From Calditrichota bacterium (GTDB lineage: Bacteria; Zhuqueibacterota; Zhuqueibacteria; Residuimicrobiales; Krinioviventaceae): DNA of 19,136 bases. A program made the position numbers and the translations under genes. The notes beneath the pieces were generated by a model. That model did no database searches, had not been told where the DNA came from, and was given only the letters and a program-made list of their open reading frames with translations. This document shows, piece after piece, positions 8,233 through 15,677 of the stretch. Location of the stretch: positions 1-19,136 of the forward strand of contig RPQV01000013.1 of NCBI GenBank assembly GCA_003818595.1, in the 5' to 3' direction. Each line of letters starts with the position of its first letter. Positions within the stretch are counted from its first letter, which is position 1.

Positions 8233-9336
8233 CTAACCACGCAATGCCGCATAAAGATTGCCCATAAAGATACGATTATCCGCAGCGACATAAGTCACTT
8301 TGCCGCCCATACGGTAAAAGCTTTTTAAAAAACGAAAATAATAGTCTGGCGATGACTTGGGAGGCTCGCCATCTGCCCAATTCCAGGTCGTCGTTTGCAG
8401 ATCATTGACCACAATGGTAAAATTCTTGATGATCTCTTGACCTTTTTGCAGCAAAAGGTTATTCGCAAACGAAAGCGATTTTTCAAATACCTGAGGCGCC
8501 ATGATGGCCGACCCAATCGATAAGAACACTCCTCCGTTTAATTGACTCACTGAATGAACCATTGATTGAAAATCAAGATGGGCGCCTCTTCCTAAGGCAG
8601 CGCCATTCGCCAGAGGATGGTTGTAAATGATGTCATAGCCAATACCCGGATGAACGGTGACGGGTATCCGCAAATGAAAGGCATTTCCAAAAACAGAATA
8701 GCGGTTGAAAGGATGTTCAATGGGCAGCAAGCCGGTCGGAAGATGATTGTTGATAATGGACGTGAACAGCTCGGCAGCAGCCGGCAGTAGGTTGTTTTCT
8801 GTACGTAGATATTCGAGGATTGTCTTCTGCAGTTGTTCGGTCGTTGGAATCGACAATTGCTGCTCGTCGATAAGCGCGCCGAGAGACTCCCCATATCCCA
8901 TGTCCTTTAGAGCCCCAAGCAGCACCGCCAGGTTGATATATTTGCCGGTCTCCTCCCAGGCGCCGAAACAGCCCGTCGCAACATTTTGCCTGACATCTTC
9001 TTCAGAACAGCCCTGCCAGGCAAATTCCCAATCATGAATTCCTCCGGCACCGTTGGTCGCCAAATGAGTAACCCACCCTTCCTCCATCAGGCGAATGAGG
9101 ACAGGCGACAGCCCATTTTTGATCAAATGCGCACCAAAAGCGAGAATAACGGCACGCTGTTGAGCTCGGGCTTGGCGGATTTGCCTTGCAACAAAATTGA
9201 TCGTGGATTTATGATATGGAGGTAACGGCGGAGGTGCATCTGGATTTACAGCGACTTTTTCAATATTGCTCTTGCTCGCTCGCTTTGTTAATGGGAAGAC
9301 GGCGATTTCCGCAGGCGATATGCGTGGATAGGGCAT
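8233..9336 (-). CDS. Conserved protein of unknown function, possibly deoxyhypusine synthase-like
   Basis: 367 residues on the minus strand; the start is supported by GAGG five bases upstream. The N-terminus (ISPAEIAVFPLTKRASKSN) precedes a proline-rich hinge (about 33-41) and then a conserved-looking core: ILAFGAHLIKNGLSPVLIRLM (about 64-84), HLATNGAGGIHDWEFA (91-106), SEEDV and FGAWEETG, GIGYDIIY, and NGGVFLSIGSAIMAPQVFEKS. The GAHLIKNGL...TNGAG pattern recalls a bacterial family sometimes annotated as deoxyhypusine synthase-like, which suggests a Rossmann-type nucleotide or substrate pocket. I recall this resemblance and cannot test it here. I see no convincing copy of the lysine-containing active-site region of true deoxyhypusine synthases, and bacteria generally lack the eIF5A target. 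No signal peptide or membrane segment is visible. It converges on the glycan locus with 32 bases between and has its own promoter. Gene certain, function unassigned. Confidence 0.85.
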   Translation of the reverse strand: MPYPRISPAEIAVFPLTKRASKSNIEKVAVNPDAPPPLPPYHKSTINFVARQIRQARAQQRAVILAFGAHLIKNGLSPVLIRLMEEGWVTHLATNGAGGIHDWEFAWQGCSEEDVRQNVATGCFGAWEETGKYINLAVLLGALKDMGYGESLGALIDEQQLSIPTTEQLQKTILEYLRTENNLLPAAAELFTSIINNHLPTGLLPIEHPFNRYSVFGNAFHLRIPVTVHPGIGYDIIYNHPLANGAALGRGAHLDFQSMVHSVSQLNGGVFLSIGSAIMAPQVFEKSLSFANNLLLQKGQEIIKNFTIVVNDLQTTTWNWADGEPPKSSPDYYFRFLKSFYRMGGKVTYVAADNRIFMGNLYAALRG

Positions 9337-9412
9337 TTAAACCTCGAAATGGTTAAGCATTTTTAAGATTTGAGCGAAGATAGGGGATGACTCGGCTCTC
9401 ATCAGCGATGAA

Positions 9413-9441
9413 AATATAGTTCACAGAAAAATGAATGTCAA
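9413..9441 (-). promoter_or_regulatory. Sigma-70-type promoter for the minus-strand unknown gene
   Basis: Read on the minus strand: -35 TTGACA (plus-strand 9436-9441, a perfect match), a 17-base spacer, and -10 TATATT (9413-9418, 5 of 6 matches). Transcription would start near 9406 and give a leader of about 70 bases before the ATG at 9336. An inverted repeat at 9430-9460 overlaps the -35 element. Confidence 0.7.
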
Positions 9442-9460
9442 GAATATCCCTGCATTCATT
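9430..9460. repeat. Inverted repeat, 8-bp arms (possible operator)
   Basis: AATGAATG (9430-9437) and CATTCATT (9453-9460) are perfect inverted arms 15 bases apart, with a centre-to-centre distance of 23 bases, close to two helical turns. The left arm overlaps the -35 of the minus-strand promoter, and the right arm is about 40 bases upstream of the uvrB promoter. A dimeric regulator could bind here, but an 8-base match of this kind can arise by chance in a 200-base AT-rich spacer. Confidence 0.35.
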
Positions 9461-9498
9461 CGATGGAGCTTGTTTTTACATGAGCGTCCGCTTTCAAC

Positions 9499-9527
9499 TT
9501 GACATTTTGGCATATCTATTGTAAATT
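9499..9527 (+). promoter_or_regulatory. Sigma-70-type promoter for uvrB
   Basis: -35 TTGACA (9499-9504, perfect), a 17-base spacer, and -10 TAAATT (9522-9527, 4 of 6). Predicted transcription start is near 9534. This gives a leader of only about 8 bases for the ATG at 9542 or about 29 bases for the ATG at 9563, so the promoter position bears on which uvrB start is used. Confidence 0.6.
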
Positions 9528-9541
9528 CCTGTCATATTTTT

Positions 9542-11587
9542 ATGAAAAGAAATCAAACGCCTATGCAGACATTTAAACTTTTATCCGACTTCAAGTTGGA
9601 AGGAGATCAACCTCAGGCTGTGGCTGAGTTGACGCAGGGTATTCTCAATGGTGAGAAATATCAGACGTTGCTGGGAGTGACCGGCAGCGGCAAAACATTC
9701 ACCATGGCCAATGTCATCGCCAATGTCAACAAACCGACTTTAATCATTTCGCACAACAAAACGCTGGCGGCGCAACTCTATGGAGAAATGCGTTCGTTTT
9801 TTCCTCATAACGCCGTCGAGTATTTTATCAGTTATTACGATTACTACCAACCTGAAGCCTATATTGCATCCACCGACACTTATATAGAAAAAGATACATC
9901 CGTGAACGATGAGATTGACCGTCTGCGTCTCAAAGCTGCCAGTTCGTTATTATCGCGCAACGACGTGATCATCGTCGCTTCGGTTTCCTGCATTTATGGT
10001 TTGGGCTCACCGGAAGACTGGAAAAAGATGAATCTTTTTCTCGATCGTGGACAGGTCATCCGGCGTGATAAAATCCTGCAGAGGTTAGTGGAGATTCTTT
10101 ACACCCGGAATGATCTCGCTTTTGATCGCGGCACCTTTCGGGTTCGCGGTGATGTGATTGAGGTTATTCCCGCCTATGAAAAACAGGCAATCCGCATTGA
10201 ACTTTGGGGAGATGAAATCGAACGACTGTCGATAATCGACGTATTGACTGGAGAGATCGTTGATGAGATGGAGCGAGTCGCCATTTATCCGGCAAAACAT
10301 TTCATTACTCCTTTTGAACGATTAGAAGCGGCTATCGCCGGTATCGAACAGGAACTCGACGGGCGGCTGGAGTATTTCCGTCGAAATCAAAAGCTGCTGG
10401 AAGCGCAACGTTTGGAGCAGCGCACTAATTATGATCTGGAAATGATCAGGGAGATCGGTTATTGTTCGGGTGTGGAAAATTATTCCCGACATCTCTCGGG
10501 TCGCAAGCCCGGGGAGAGACCGCAGACGCTGATTGATTATTTTCCTCGAGATTATTTATTAATTGTGGATGAATCTCATGTCACCATACCCCAGGTTCAG
10601 GGTATGTATCATGGCGATCGTTCGCGCAAGGAGACGCTGGTTGAATTCGGTTTTCGTCTCCCTTCGGCGCTGGATAATCGTCCGTTGAATTTTCAGGAAT
10701 TTGAAGCTGTGGTCAATCAGATGATTTTTGTCTCTGCAACTCCTGCCGACTTTGAACTGCAAAAATCCAAGGGAATTGTGGTCGAGCAAATCATTCGTCC
10801 TACCGGGCTCATTGATCCTGAAATAGAAGTGCGTCCGATCAAGGGTCAAATTGATGACCTGATCAGCGAAATCAATTTGCGCGTCAGTAGAAATGAACGA
10901 ATCCTCGTCACCACCCTGACCAAGCGCATGGCTGAAGATTTGACGGATTATCTTGCCGGCGTCGGCATCCGCGTGCGTTATCTCCATTCAGAGATCGATG
11001 CTTTGGATCGGGTTGCCATCTTACGCGATCTTCGTCTGGCGGTATTTGATGTTCTGGTGGGCATCAATTTATTGCGTGAAGGTTTGGATCTGCCCGAAGT
11101 CTCTTTAGTCGCCATACTGGATGCCGATAAGGAAGGTTTTCTGCGGTCAGAGCGTTCCTTGATTCAGACAGCTGGACGCGCCGCAAGAAATGTCGCCGGC
11201 AAGGTGATTTTTTATGCGGATGTGATCACCGACTCGATGAAGGGTGCTCTCGACGAAACGAATCGACGGCGGGAAATTCAGGCACAATATAACGAAGAAC
11301 ACGGTATTGTTCCGCGTACGATATACAAATCAGTCGAGCAAGTACTCAGTGCCACCCGAGTAGCGGATGCGCGTCCCGATCCGTACGCTCCCAAGGCAGG
11401 GAGTGACCAAAAGCTGATTGATGCCTGGGAAAAAATGACCCGTGAAGAAAAAATGGAAATGATGGCGCAACTTGAACAGCAGATGATGGAAGCTGCGGCA
11501 GCGCTGGAATTTGAAAAAGCCGCCGAGCTCCGCGATCAGATTGATCTGCTTGGCGACGACGAATTATCGCGATTACGAACGAAATGA
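9542..11587 (+). CDS. uvrB: Excinuclease ABC subunit B
   Basis: 681 residues, close to the usual length of about 670. UvrB is the damage-verifying helicase-like subunit of nucleotide excision repair, working with UvrA and UvrC in the cytoplasm. Visible features in order: GDQPQAV near the N-terminus; Walker A GVTGSGKT (45-52); the beta-hairpin region YYDYYQPEAYI (98-108) that clamps DNA; SVSCIYGLG; the DESH-box in LLIVDESHVTIPQ; the QMIFVSATP helicase motif; GINLLREGLDLPEV and QTAGRAARN of the second RecA-like domain; and a C-terminal UVR motif (AAALEFEKAAELRDQI) that contacts UvrC. The ATG at 9563 (MQTFKLLSDF) gives 674 residues, begins at the usual place relative to GDQP and fits the mapped promoter better. 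Neither start has a good ribosome site. It diverges from the unknown minus-strand gene and precedes purD by 39 bases. Confidence 0.97.
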   Translation: MKRNQTPMQTFKLLSDFKLEGDQPQAVAELTQGILNGEKYQTLLGVTGSGKTFTMANVIANVNKPTLIISHNKTLAAQLYGEMRSFFPHNAVEYFISYYDYYQPEAYIASTDTYIEKDTSVNDEIDRLRLKAASSLLSRNDVIIVASVSCIYGLGSPEDWKKMNLFLDRGQVIRRDKILQRLVEILYTRNDLAFDRGTFRVRGDVIEVIPAYEKQAIRIELWGDEIERLSIIDVLTGEIVDEMERVAIYPAKHFITPFERLEAAIAGIEQELDGRLEYFRRNQKLLEAQRLEQRTNYDLEMIREIGYCSGVENYSRHLSGRKPGERPQTLIDYFPRDYLLIVDESHVTIPQVQGMYHGDRSRKETLVEFGFRLPSALDNRPLNFQEFEAVVNQMIFVSATPADFELQKSKGIVVEQIIRPTGLIDPEIEVRPIKGQIDDLISEINLRVSRNERILVTTLTKRMAEDLTDYLAGVGIRVRYLHSEIDALDRVAILRDLRLAVFDVLVGINLLREGLDLPEVSLVAILDADKEGFLRSERSLIQTAGRAARNVAGKVIFYADVITDSMKGALDETNRRREIQAQYNEEHGIVPRTIYKSVEQVLSATRVADARPDPYAPKAGSDQKLIDAWEKMTREEKMEMMAQLEQQMMEAAAALEFEKAAELRDQIDLLGDDELSRLRTK

Positions 11588-11626
11588 CCTTCTAAAAATG
11601 CGTTTCTAAACAAAAAAGAGCAAGTT

Positions 11627-12901
11627 ATGAGAATACTGATAGTCGGAAACGGCGGTCGAGAACACGCTTTGGTATGGAAAGCCAAACGCAGTCCGTTGGT
11701 CAAAAAGGTCTATTGCGCTCCGGGGAATGCTGGAATTTATCAAGATGCAGAATGCGTTGAAATTTCTTCGGCAAATCATGCTGAATTACTCAGGTTCGCC
11801 ATTAAAGAAAAAATTGACTTGACCGTCGTTGGACCAGAAGCCCCTTTGGTGAATGGTTTAGTCGATTTGTTTGATGAGAATGGCGTTCCCATATTTGGTC
11901 CGAATAGGCGTGCGGCAGAATTGGAAGGCAGCAAGGCTTTCTGCAAATATGTACTGAATAAATATGACATTCCGACTGCCGAATTCATTGTCTTTGATGA
12001 TTATGAAAAGGCAAAATCATTTCTGCAGCAACATAAAGGTTCAATTGTCGTTAAAGCCGACGGCCTGGCTGCGGGAAAGGGTGTGTTCATCTGTCATGAT
12101 GTCGAAGAGTCGCTCAATGCGTTACATAAGATAATGCGCGATAACGAATTCGGCGATGCCGGGCGGAAAATCGTCTTTGAAGAGCGGCTTGTCGGTGATG
12201 AAGTGTCCATTATGGTCATCGCTGACGGAGAAAATTATGTTTTGCTGGCGCCTGCTCAAGACCACAAGCGTATTTTTGATAACGATATGGGTCCCAACAC
12301 CGGAGGGATGGGGGCATTTGCTCCGACGCCGCATATCTCACAGGAGGCGATGGCGCAAATCTGTCACGAGATTATTGAACCAACGATCAAGGGCATGGCT
12401 TTGGAGGGAAGACCCTACAAGGGGGTGCTCTATGCTGGTCTGATGCTGACGGCAAAAGGTCCGAAAGTGCTGGAATTTAATGCTCGTTTCGGTGATCCTG
12501 AAACTCAGGCGGTGCTGCCATTGGCTGAAAGTGATCTGATCGAAACAATGTTGGCTGCAGCTGATGGGAAACTCGCCGGTGTGCAATGGAAAAACAGTCG
12601 CGATGCAGCCGTATGTGTGGTAATCGCTTCAGGCGGCTATCCGGGTGAATTTGAAAAAGGGAAGAAAATACTGGGACTTGATCATTCTTGGGATGACGGT
12701 GTATTTGTATTTCATGCCGGGACAAAACGTCATGGAAATGATATAGTCACCTCAGGAGGGAGAGTTTTGGGTGTGACCGCGGTCGATAGTACTATATTGC
12801 GCGCCATCGATAAGGTCTACAAAGCGATAAAATGGATCACTTTTGATGGTGCATATTATCGTCGAGATATTGCGGCGCGCGCATTAAGACAGTTGAGGTG
12901 A
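11627..12901 (+). CDS. purD: Phosphoribosylamine--glycine ligase (GAR synthetase)
   Basis: 424 residues, the normal length for PurD. The enzyme joins 5-phosphoribosylamine and glycine with ATP in the second step of de novo purine synthesis. The N-terminal domain opens with ILIVGNGGREHALVWK, and VVGPEAPLVNGLVD follows. The ATP-grasp domain shows VVKADGLAAGKGVFI, GDEVSIM, DHKRIFDNDMGPNTGGMGA and the metal-binding segment VLEFNARFGDPETQ. The C-terminal domain has CVVIASGGYPG. The start ATG has a purine-rich AAAAAAGAG tract about 6 bases upstream. The stop codon region contains the ribosome-binding site for the following epimerase gene, which suggests coupled translation. Confidence 0.97.
   Translation: MRILIVGNGGREHALVWKAKRSPLVKKVYCAPGNAGIYQDAECVEISSANHAELLRFAIKEKIDLTVVGPEAPLVNGLVDLFDENGVPIFGPNRRAAELEGSKAFCKYVLNKYDIPTAEFIVFDDYEKAKSFLQQHKGSIVVKADGLAAGKGVFICHDVEESLNALHKIMRDNEFGDAGRKIVFEERLVGDEVSIMVIADGENYVLLAPAQDHKRIFDNDMGPNTGGMGAFAPTPHISQEAMAQICHEIIEPTIKGMALEGRPYKGVLYAGLMLTAKGPKVLEFNARFGDPETQAVLPLAESDLIETMLAAADGKLAGVQWKNSRDAAVCVVIASGGYPGEFEKGKKILGLDHSWDDGVFVFHAGTKRHGNDIVTSGGRVLGVTAVDSTILRAIDKVYKAIKWITFDGAYYRRDIAARALRQLR
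12895..12900 (+). promoter_or_regulatory. Shine-Dalgarno site fixing the epimerase start at 12907
   Basis: GAGGTG overlaps the purD stop codon and lies 6 bases before the ATG at 12907. It therefore argues against the in-frame GTG at 12898, which is itself part of this site. Confidence 0.6.
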
Positions 12902-12906
12902 AAGGG

Positions 12907-13842
12907 ATGAATATATTGGTTACCGGAGGCGCCGGTTTTATCGCCTCCCACATTGTTGACGCCTACCTGAATGCGGGTCACCGCGTCGTCGTGGTGGATA
13001 ATTTGTCTACCGGCAGAGAAAAAAATTTAAATCCCCGGGCTGAATTTATTCGTGCAGATGTGCGCGATCGGGGAATTGGTGAATTATTTCAGCAATATTC
13101 GTTCGATGTTGTGAATCACCATGCAGCACAGATGGATGTACGGCTTTCCGTCAAAGATCCAATATTTGATGCTGACAACAATATCATCGGCATGATCAAT
13201 CTGCTGCAGAATTGTGTACAATATCAGGTCAAAAAAGTCATTTTTGCCTCTTCAGGAGGGGTAGTGTACGGTGAACAGGATTATTTTCCGGCTGATGAAG
13301 AGCATCCGCAGAGGCCCGTGTGTCCGTATGGTGTGGCAAAACTGACGGGGGAAAAGTATCTCTATTATTATGCCTTGACTTTTGGCCTACGTTATACAGC
13401 ATTTCGTTACGCCAATGTTTACGGTCCAAGACAAAATCCCCACGGCGAGGCCGGAGTCATCGCGATTTTTCTGGAAAAGTTGTTGAAGAATGAACAACCG
13501 ATCATCAACGGTGACGGGCAGCAAACGCGCGATTTTGTCTATATCGATGACGTCGTATCAGCCAATGTTCTCGCTCTAACCGCCGGCGATAATCACATAT
13601 TTAATATTGGTACCGGTACCGAGACCTCGATAAATACCATTTATCACTTGTTGAATGAAATTTCCAGAGCTGACAAACCCATTCAGTATGGCACGGCAAA
13701 ATCAGGCGAGCAACGGCGGAGCGTGATTGCAATTGAAAAAGCAAAAATGATCGGATGGTCTCCGTGTTTTGAACTGCGTGACGGATTGGAGAGGACAGTT
13801 TCCTTTTTTCGTGAACAGGAGAACCAAGGCCATGCTCTTTGA
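12907..13842 (+). CDS. UDP-glucose 4-epimerase-type NAD-dependent SDR
   Basis: 311 residues from the ATG at 12907. NAD-binding TGGAGFIA is at residues 6-13 and Asp31-Asn32 lies at the end of strand 2 (VVVVDNLSTG), as in GalE-type enzymes. HHAAQMDVRLSV, the Ser115/Ser116 pair (FASSGGVVYGE) and the catalytic YxxxK (Tyr141/Lys145, PYGVAKLTGEKY) follow, then RYANVYGPRQ and the TRDFVYIDDVV block. The family interconverts epimers of UDP-hexoses, most often UDP-Glc/UDP-Gal, and supplies sugars for envelope glycans. Members this short are also typical of UDP-GlcNAc epimerases and related reductases, so the sugar specificity is open. The gene follows purD by 5 bases and precedes the sigma-54 activator by about 45 bases. 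Confidence 0.9.
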   Translation: MNILVTGGAGFIASHIVDAYLNAGHRVVVVDNLSTGREKNLNPRAEFIRADVRDRGIGELFQQYSFDVVNHHAAQMDVRLSVKDPIFDADNNIIGMINLLQNCVQYQVKKVIFASSGGVVYGEQDYFPADEEHPQRPVCPYGVAKLTGEKYLYYYALTFGLRYTAFRYANVYGPRQNPHGEAGVIAIFLEKLLKNEQPIINGDGQQTRDFVYIDDVVSANVLALTAGDNHIFNIGTGTETSINTIYHLLNEISRADKPIQYGTAKSGEQRRSVIAIEKAKMIGWSPCFELRDGLERTVSFFREQENQGHAL

Positions 13843-13875
13843 TTGCGTGCACAGCGCCGGTACAGAAATTCGATC

Positions 13876-13881
13876 AGGAGA
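13876..13881 (+). promoter_or_regulatory. Shine-Dalgarno site deciding the activator start
   Basis: AGGAGA precedes tandem GTG codons at 13888 and 13891 (spacers of 6 and 9 bases). The upstream in-frame TTG at 13843, directly after the epimerase stop, has no comparable site. Confidence 0.55.
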
Positions 13882-13887
13882 GCGAGT

Positions 13888-15093
13888 GTGGTGAAACTTG
13901 TAGAACGATTCATTGAAGATTTTCCTGCTGAGGATAATTGGCGGGATATCCAGCGTGATACGGGTATTTTGGGCAACTCGGAAAAAACGCGTGAACTTGT
14001 CGAGACTATCGAGCAGGTGGCGCCGACGGATATTTCTGTTTTAATTTCCGGCGAAAGCGGAACCGGAAAGGAGTTGGTGGCAAAGGCCATTCACCTTCGC
14101 AGCAGGCGTCGCGATGCACCACTCATCACCGTGAACAGCGGTGCAATACCGGAGGGAATACTCGAGTCCGAACTTTTTGGGCATGAGAAAGGATCATTTA
14201 CCGGCGCATCCGGGCTGCGTAAGGGATACTTTGAGCTGGCCAATCACGGCAGTATTTTTCTTGATGAGATTGGTGAGCTGCCCTTGGCCATTCAGGTCAA
14301 GTTGCTGCGCGTTCTGGAAGAACGTGAATTCATGCGTGTCGGCGGTGCGGCTTTGCAGGCTGTCGATGTTCGTTTTATTGCTGCCACCAATCGACGTTTG
14401 GAAGATGAGGTCCGCAAGGGGAATTTCCGACAGGATCTCTATTATCGATTGAATGCTGTGCGTATCCATGTCCCAAGTCTGCGCGACAGACGCGAGGATG
14501 TCGTGCCGTTGGCCAAAAAATTTGCTGCTGATTTTGTGCGCGATAATCATATCGAATTCGAGGGATTCAGTGAACGCGCGTTTAATCTGCTGCAGGCCTA
14601 TAACTGGCCGGGAAATATTCGCGAACTGCGAAATTTTGTTGAAAAAGTAATTGTTTTGGAACGAGGCAGGCTGATTGAGGAGACGATTGTGCGAAAATAT
14701 CTGCCGACGTTTGAAGAGATGGACAAGTCGCTGCCGGTGCGAGTTGAAAAGCCTAAAGAAGAGATGGAACGCGAGCTGTTGTTGCGCGTGTTATTAGAAA
14801 TTAAAAGTGAGATTGCACAATTGCGCGAGTTCATGCTGGCCGGTTCTGCAAAACGTTACAGCCTTGGTGCATGGAGGGAAAATGGCCCGGATCAATTTTA
14901 TGGACAGCAAACCGAAGATGGCAAGCAGGCTGTTCCTGATTCAGTTTCCGACATGGAGCGGGAGATGATCCGAGTCGCCCTATTAAAAACTAAAGGCAAC
15001 AAGCGAAAAGCAGCAGGAATGCTTGGGCTCAGTGAGCGCACGCTCTATCGAAAAATAAATAAATATGGATTGCGTGATGAAGATAGCAACTAG
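13888..15093 (+). CDS. Sigma-54-dependent transcriptional activator without an N-terminal receiver domain
   Basis: 401 residues from the GTG at 13888. After only about 27 residues it enters the AAA+ core: ILGNSEKTREL; Walker A GESGTGKE (55-62); ELFGHEKGSFTGA, in which the sigma-54-contacting loop reads GSFTGA (102-107) instead of the usual GAFTGA; Walker B IFLDEIGE (123-130); AATNRRLE; DLYYRLNAVRIHVPSLRDR; and NWPGNIRELRNF (239-250). A charged linker (about 280-355) leads to a Fis-type helix-turn-helix (about 366-394: TKGNKRKAAGMLGLSERTLYRKI). Such proteins hydrolyse ATP to open sigma-54 RNA polymerase promoters. Lacking a receiver, GAF or PAS domain, it is PspF-like in layout, so its activity may be set by expression level or a partner protein. 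It overlaps the LptE-like gene by 17 bases, hinting at an envelope-related regulon (inference). Confidence 0.93.
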   Translation: MVKLVERFIEDFPAEDNWRDIQRDTGILGNSEKTRELVETIEQVAPTDISVLISGESGTGKELVAKAIHLRSRRRDAPLITVNSGAIPEGILESELFGHEKGSFTGASGLRKGYFELANHGSIFLDEIGELPLAIQVKLLRVLEEREFMRVGGAALQAVDVRFIAATNRRLEDEVRKGNFRQDLYYRLNAVRIHVPSLRDRREDVVPLAKKFAADFVRDNHIEFEGFSERAFNLLQAYNWPGNIRELRNFVEKVIVLERGRLIEETIVRKYLPTFEEMDKSLPVRVEKPKEEMERELLLRVLLEIKSEIAQLREFMLAGSAKRYSLGAWRENGPDQFYGQQTEDGKQAVPDSVSDMEREMIRVALLKTKGNKRKAAGMLGLSERTLYRKINKYGLRDEDSN

Positions 15094-15583
15094 AAATTCA
15101 GCGACAATAATTTTCGGCATTATTTTTGTTGTTATTTCATCTTGTGGTTATTATTCACTAAAAGGTTCGTTGCCGCCTCATCTTAAAACGGTTGCCGTGC
15201 CTCTGTTTGAGAATCTGACTGCAGAATTCGGCCTTTCTGAAACGTTGACTGACATCATCACCAGTGAGTTTGTCCGCGACGGTTCACTCAAAATAGCGGA
15301 TCGATCGGTTGCGGATGTGTTAATCGAAGGCGCCATTGTAACGGTGAGCGATCGAGCCGGTGCATTTTCACAAGATGAGACGGTCCAAGATCTGAATGTT
15401 TATGTCACCGTCAGTCTGAAGGTCACAGATCAGGTAAAACGGACAATGATGTGGAATGAACGGGTCACCCAATTCGGCGTTTACGATCCGGCATCAGGTC
15501 CTGAAGGTCGGCAGCAGGCTTATGAAGAGGCCTTTCAAAAAATAAGTCAGGAAGTGTTGAACAAGACCGTTTCGAACTGGTGA
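15077..15583 (+). CDS. lptE: LptE-like outer-membrane lipoprotein (LPS assembly)
   Basis: 168 residues from the ATG at 15077. An in-frame ATG at 15065 would put four extra residues ahead of the signal peptide. Basic residues (Lys2, Arg6), a hydrophobic stretch (about 9-20) and the lipobox ISSC with Cys23 as the lipidation site indicate a signal-peptidase II lipoprotein. The mature part begins CGYYSLKGSLPPHLKTVAVP and continues FENLTAEFGLSETLT, as in the LptE family (PF04390). LptE plugs the LptD barrel and helps place lipopolysaccharide in the outer leaflet. The start lies inside the end of the sigma-54 activator gene in another frame, so the two are likely co-expressed. Family call rests on the lipobox and this N-terminal pattern; the C-terminal half diverges, as is usual for the family. 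Confidence 0.85.
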   Translation: MKIATRNSATIIFGIIFVVISSCGYYSLKGSLPPHLKTVAVPLFENLTAEFGLSETLTDIITSEFVRDGSLKIADRSVADVLIEGAIVTVSDRAGAFSQDETVQDLNVYVTVSLKVTDQVKRTMMWNERVTQFGVYDPASGPEGRQQAYEEAFQKISQEVLNKTVSNW

Positions 15584-15585
15584 GA

Positions 15586-15614
15586 TTGGTCTGATAAAAA
15601 GTTCTTGCTATATT
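15586..15614 (+). promoter_or_regulatory. Weak candidate promoter ahead of the TPR gene
   Basis: TTGGTC (15586-15591, 3 of 6 matches to a -35), a 17-base spacer and TATATT (15609-15614, 5 of 6 matches to a -10). It lies just after the lptE stop codon in an AT-rich gap. The poor -35 makes this tentative. Confidence 0.25.
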
Positions 15615-15655
15615 AATAGGTTTATATTATGTTTAATTCTATAGCAGTATTTTTT
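15606..15655 (+). terminator. Weak terminator-like hairpin
   Basis: TGCTATA (15606-15612) and TATAGCA (15640-15646) can pair as a 7-bp stem around a 27-base loop, followed by a run of T from 15650 to 15655. The stem is AT-rich and the loop long, so any termination would be inefficient. The T run ends inside the ribosome-binding region of the next gene. Confidence 0.25.
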
Positions 15656-15660
15656 GAGTA

Positions 15661-15667
15661 AAGGGGA
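15661..15667 (+). promoter_or_regulatory. Shine-Dalgarno site for the TPR gene
   Basis: AAGGGGA lies 10 bases before the ATG at 15678. The upstream in-frame TTG (15654) overlaps this region and the GTG at 15669 is too close, so the ATG is preferred. Confidence 0.5.
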
Positions 15668-15677
15668 TGTGACCATT

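Larger units (their letters stand above)
9337..9541. other. Divergent intergenic spacer between the unknown gene and uvrB
   Basis: This 205-base AT-rich gap is the longest gene-free stretch in the window. It holds the two back-to-back promoters and the 8-bp inverted repeat. It also contains three alternating 5-base half-sites, GATGA (9386-9390), TCATC (9399-9403) and GATGA (9407-9411), around the predicted start of the minus-strand transcript. I see no open frame, RNA gene or terminator in it. Confidence 0.6.

Noticed and set aside
10559..10987. Open frame of 142 codons antisense to uvrB
   Set aside because: It sits opposite highly conserved uvrB helicase motifs and has no features of its own.
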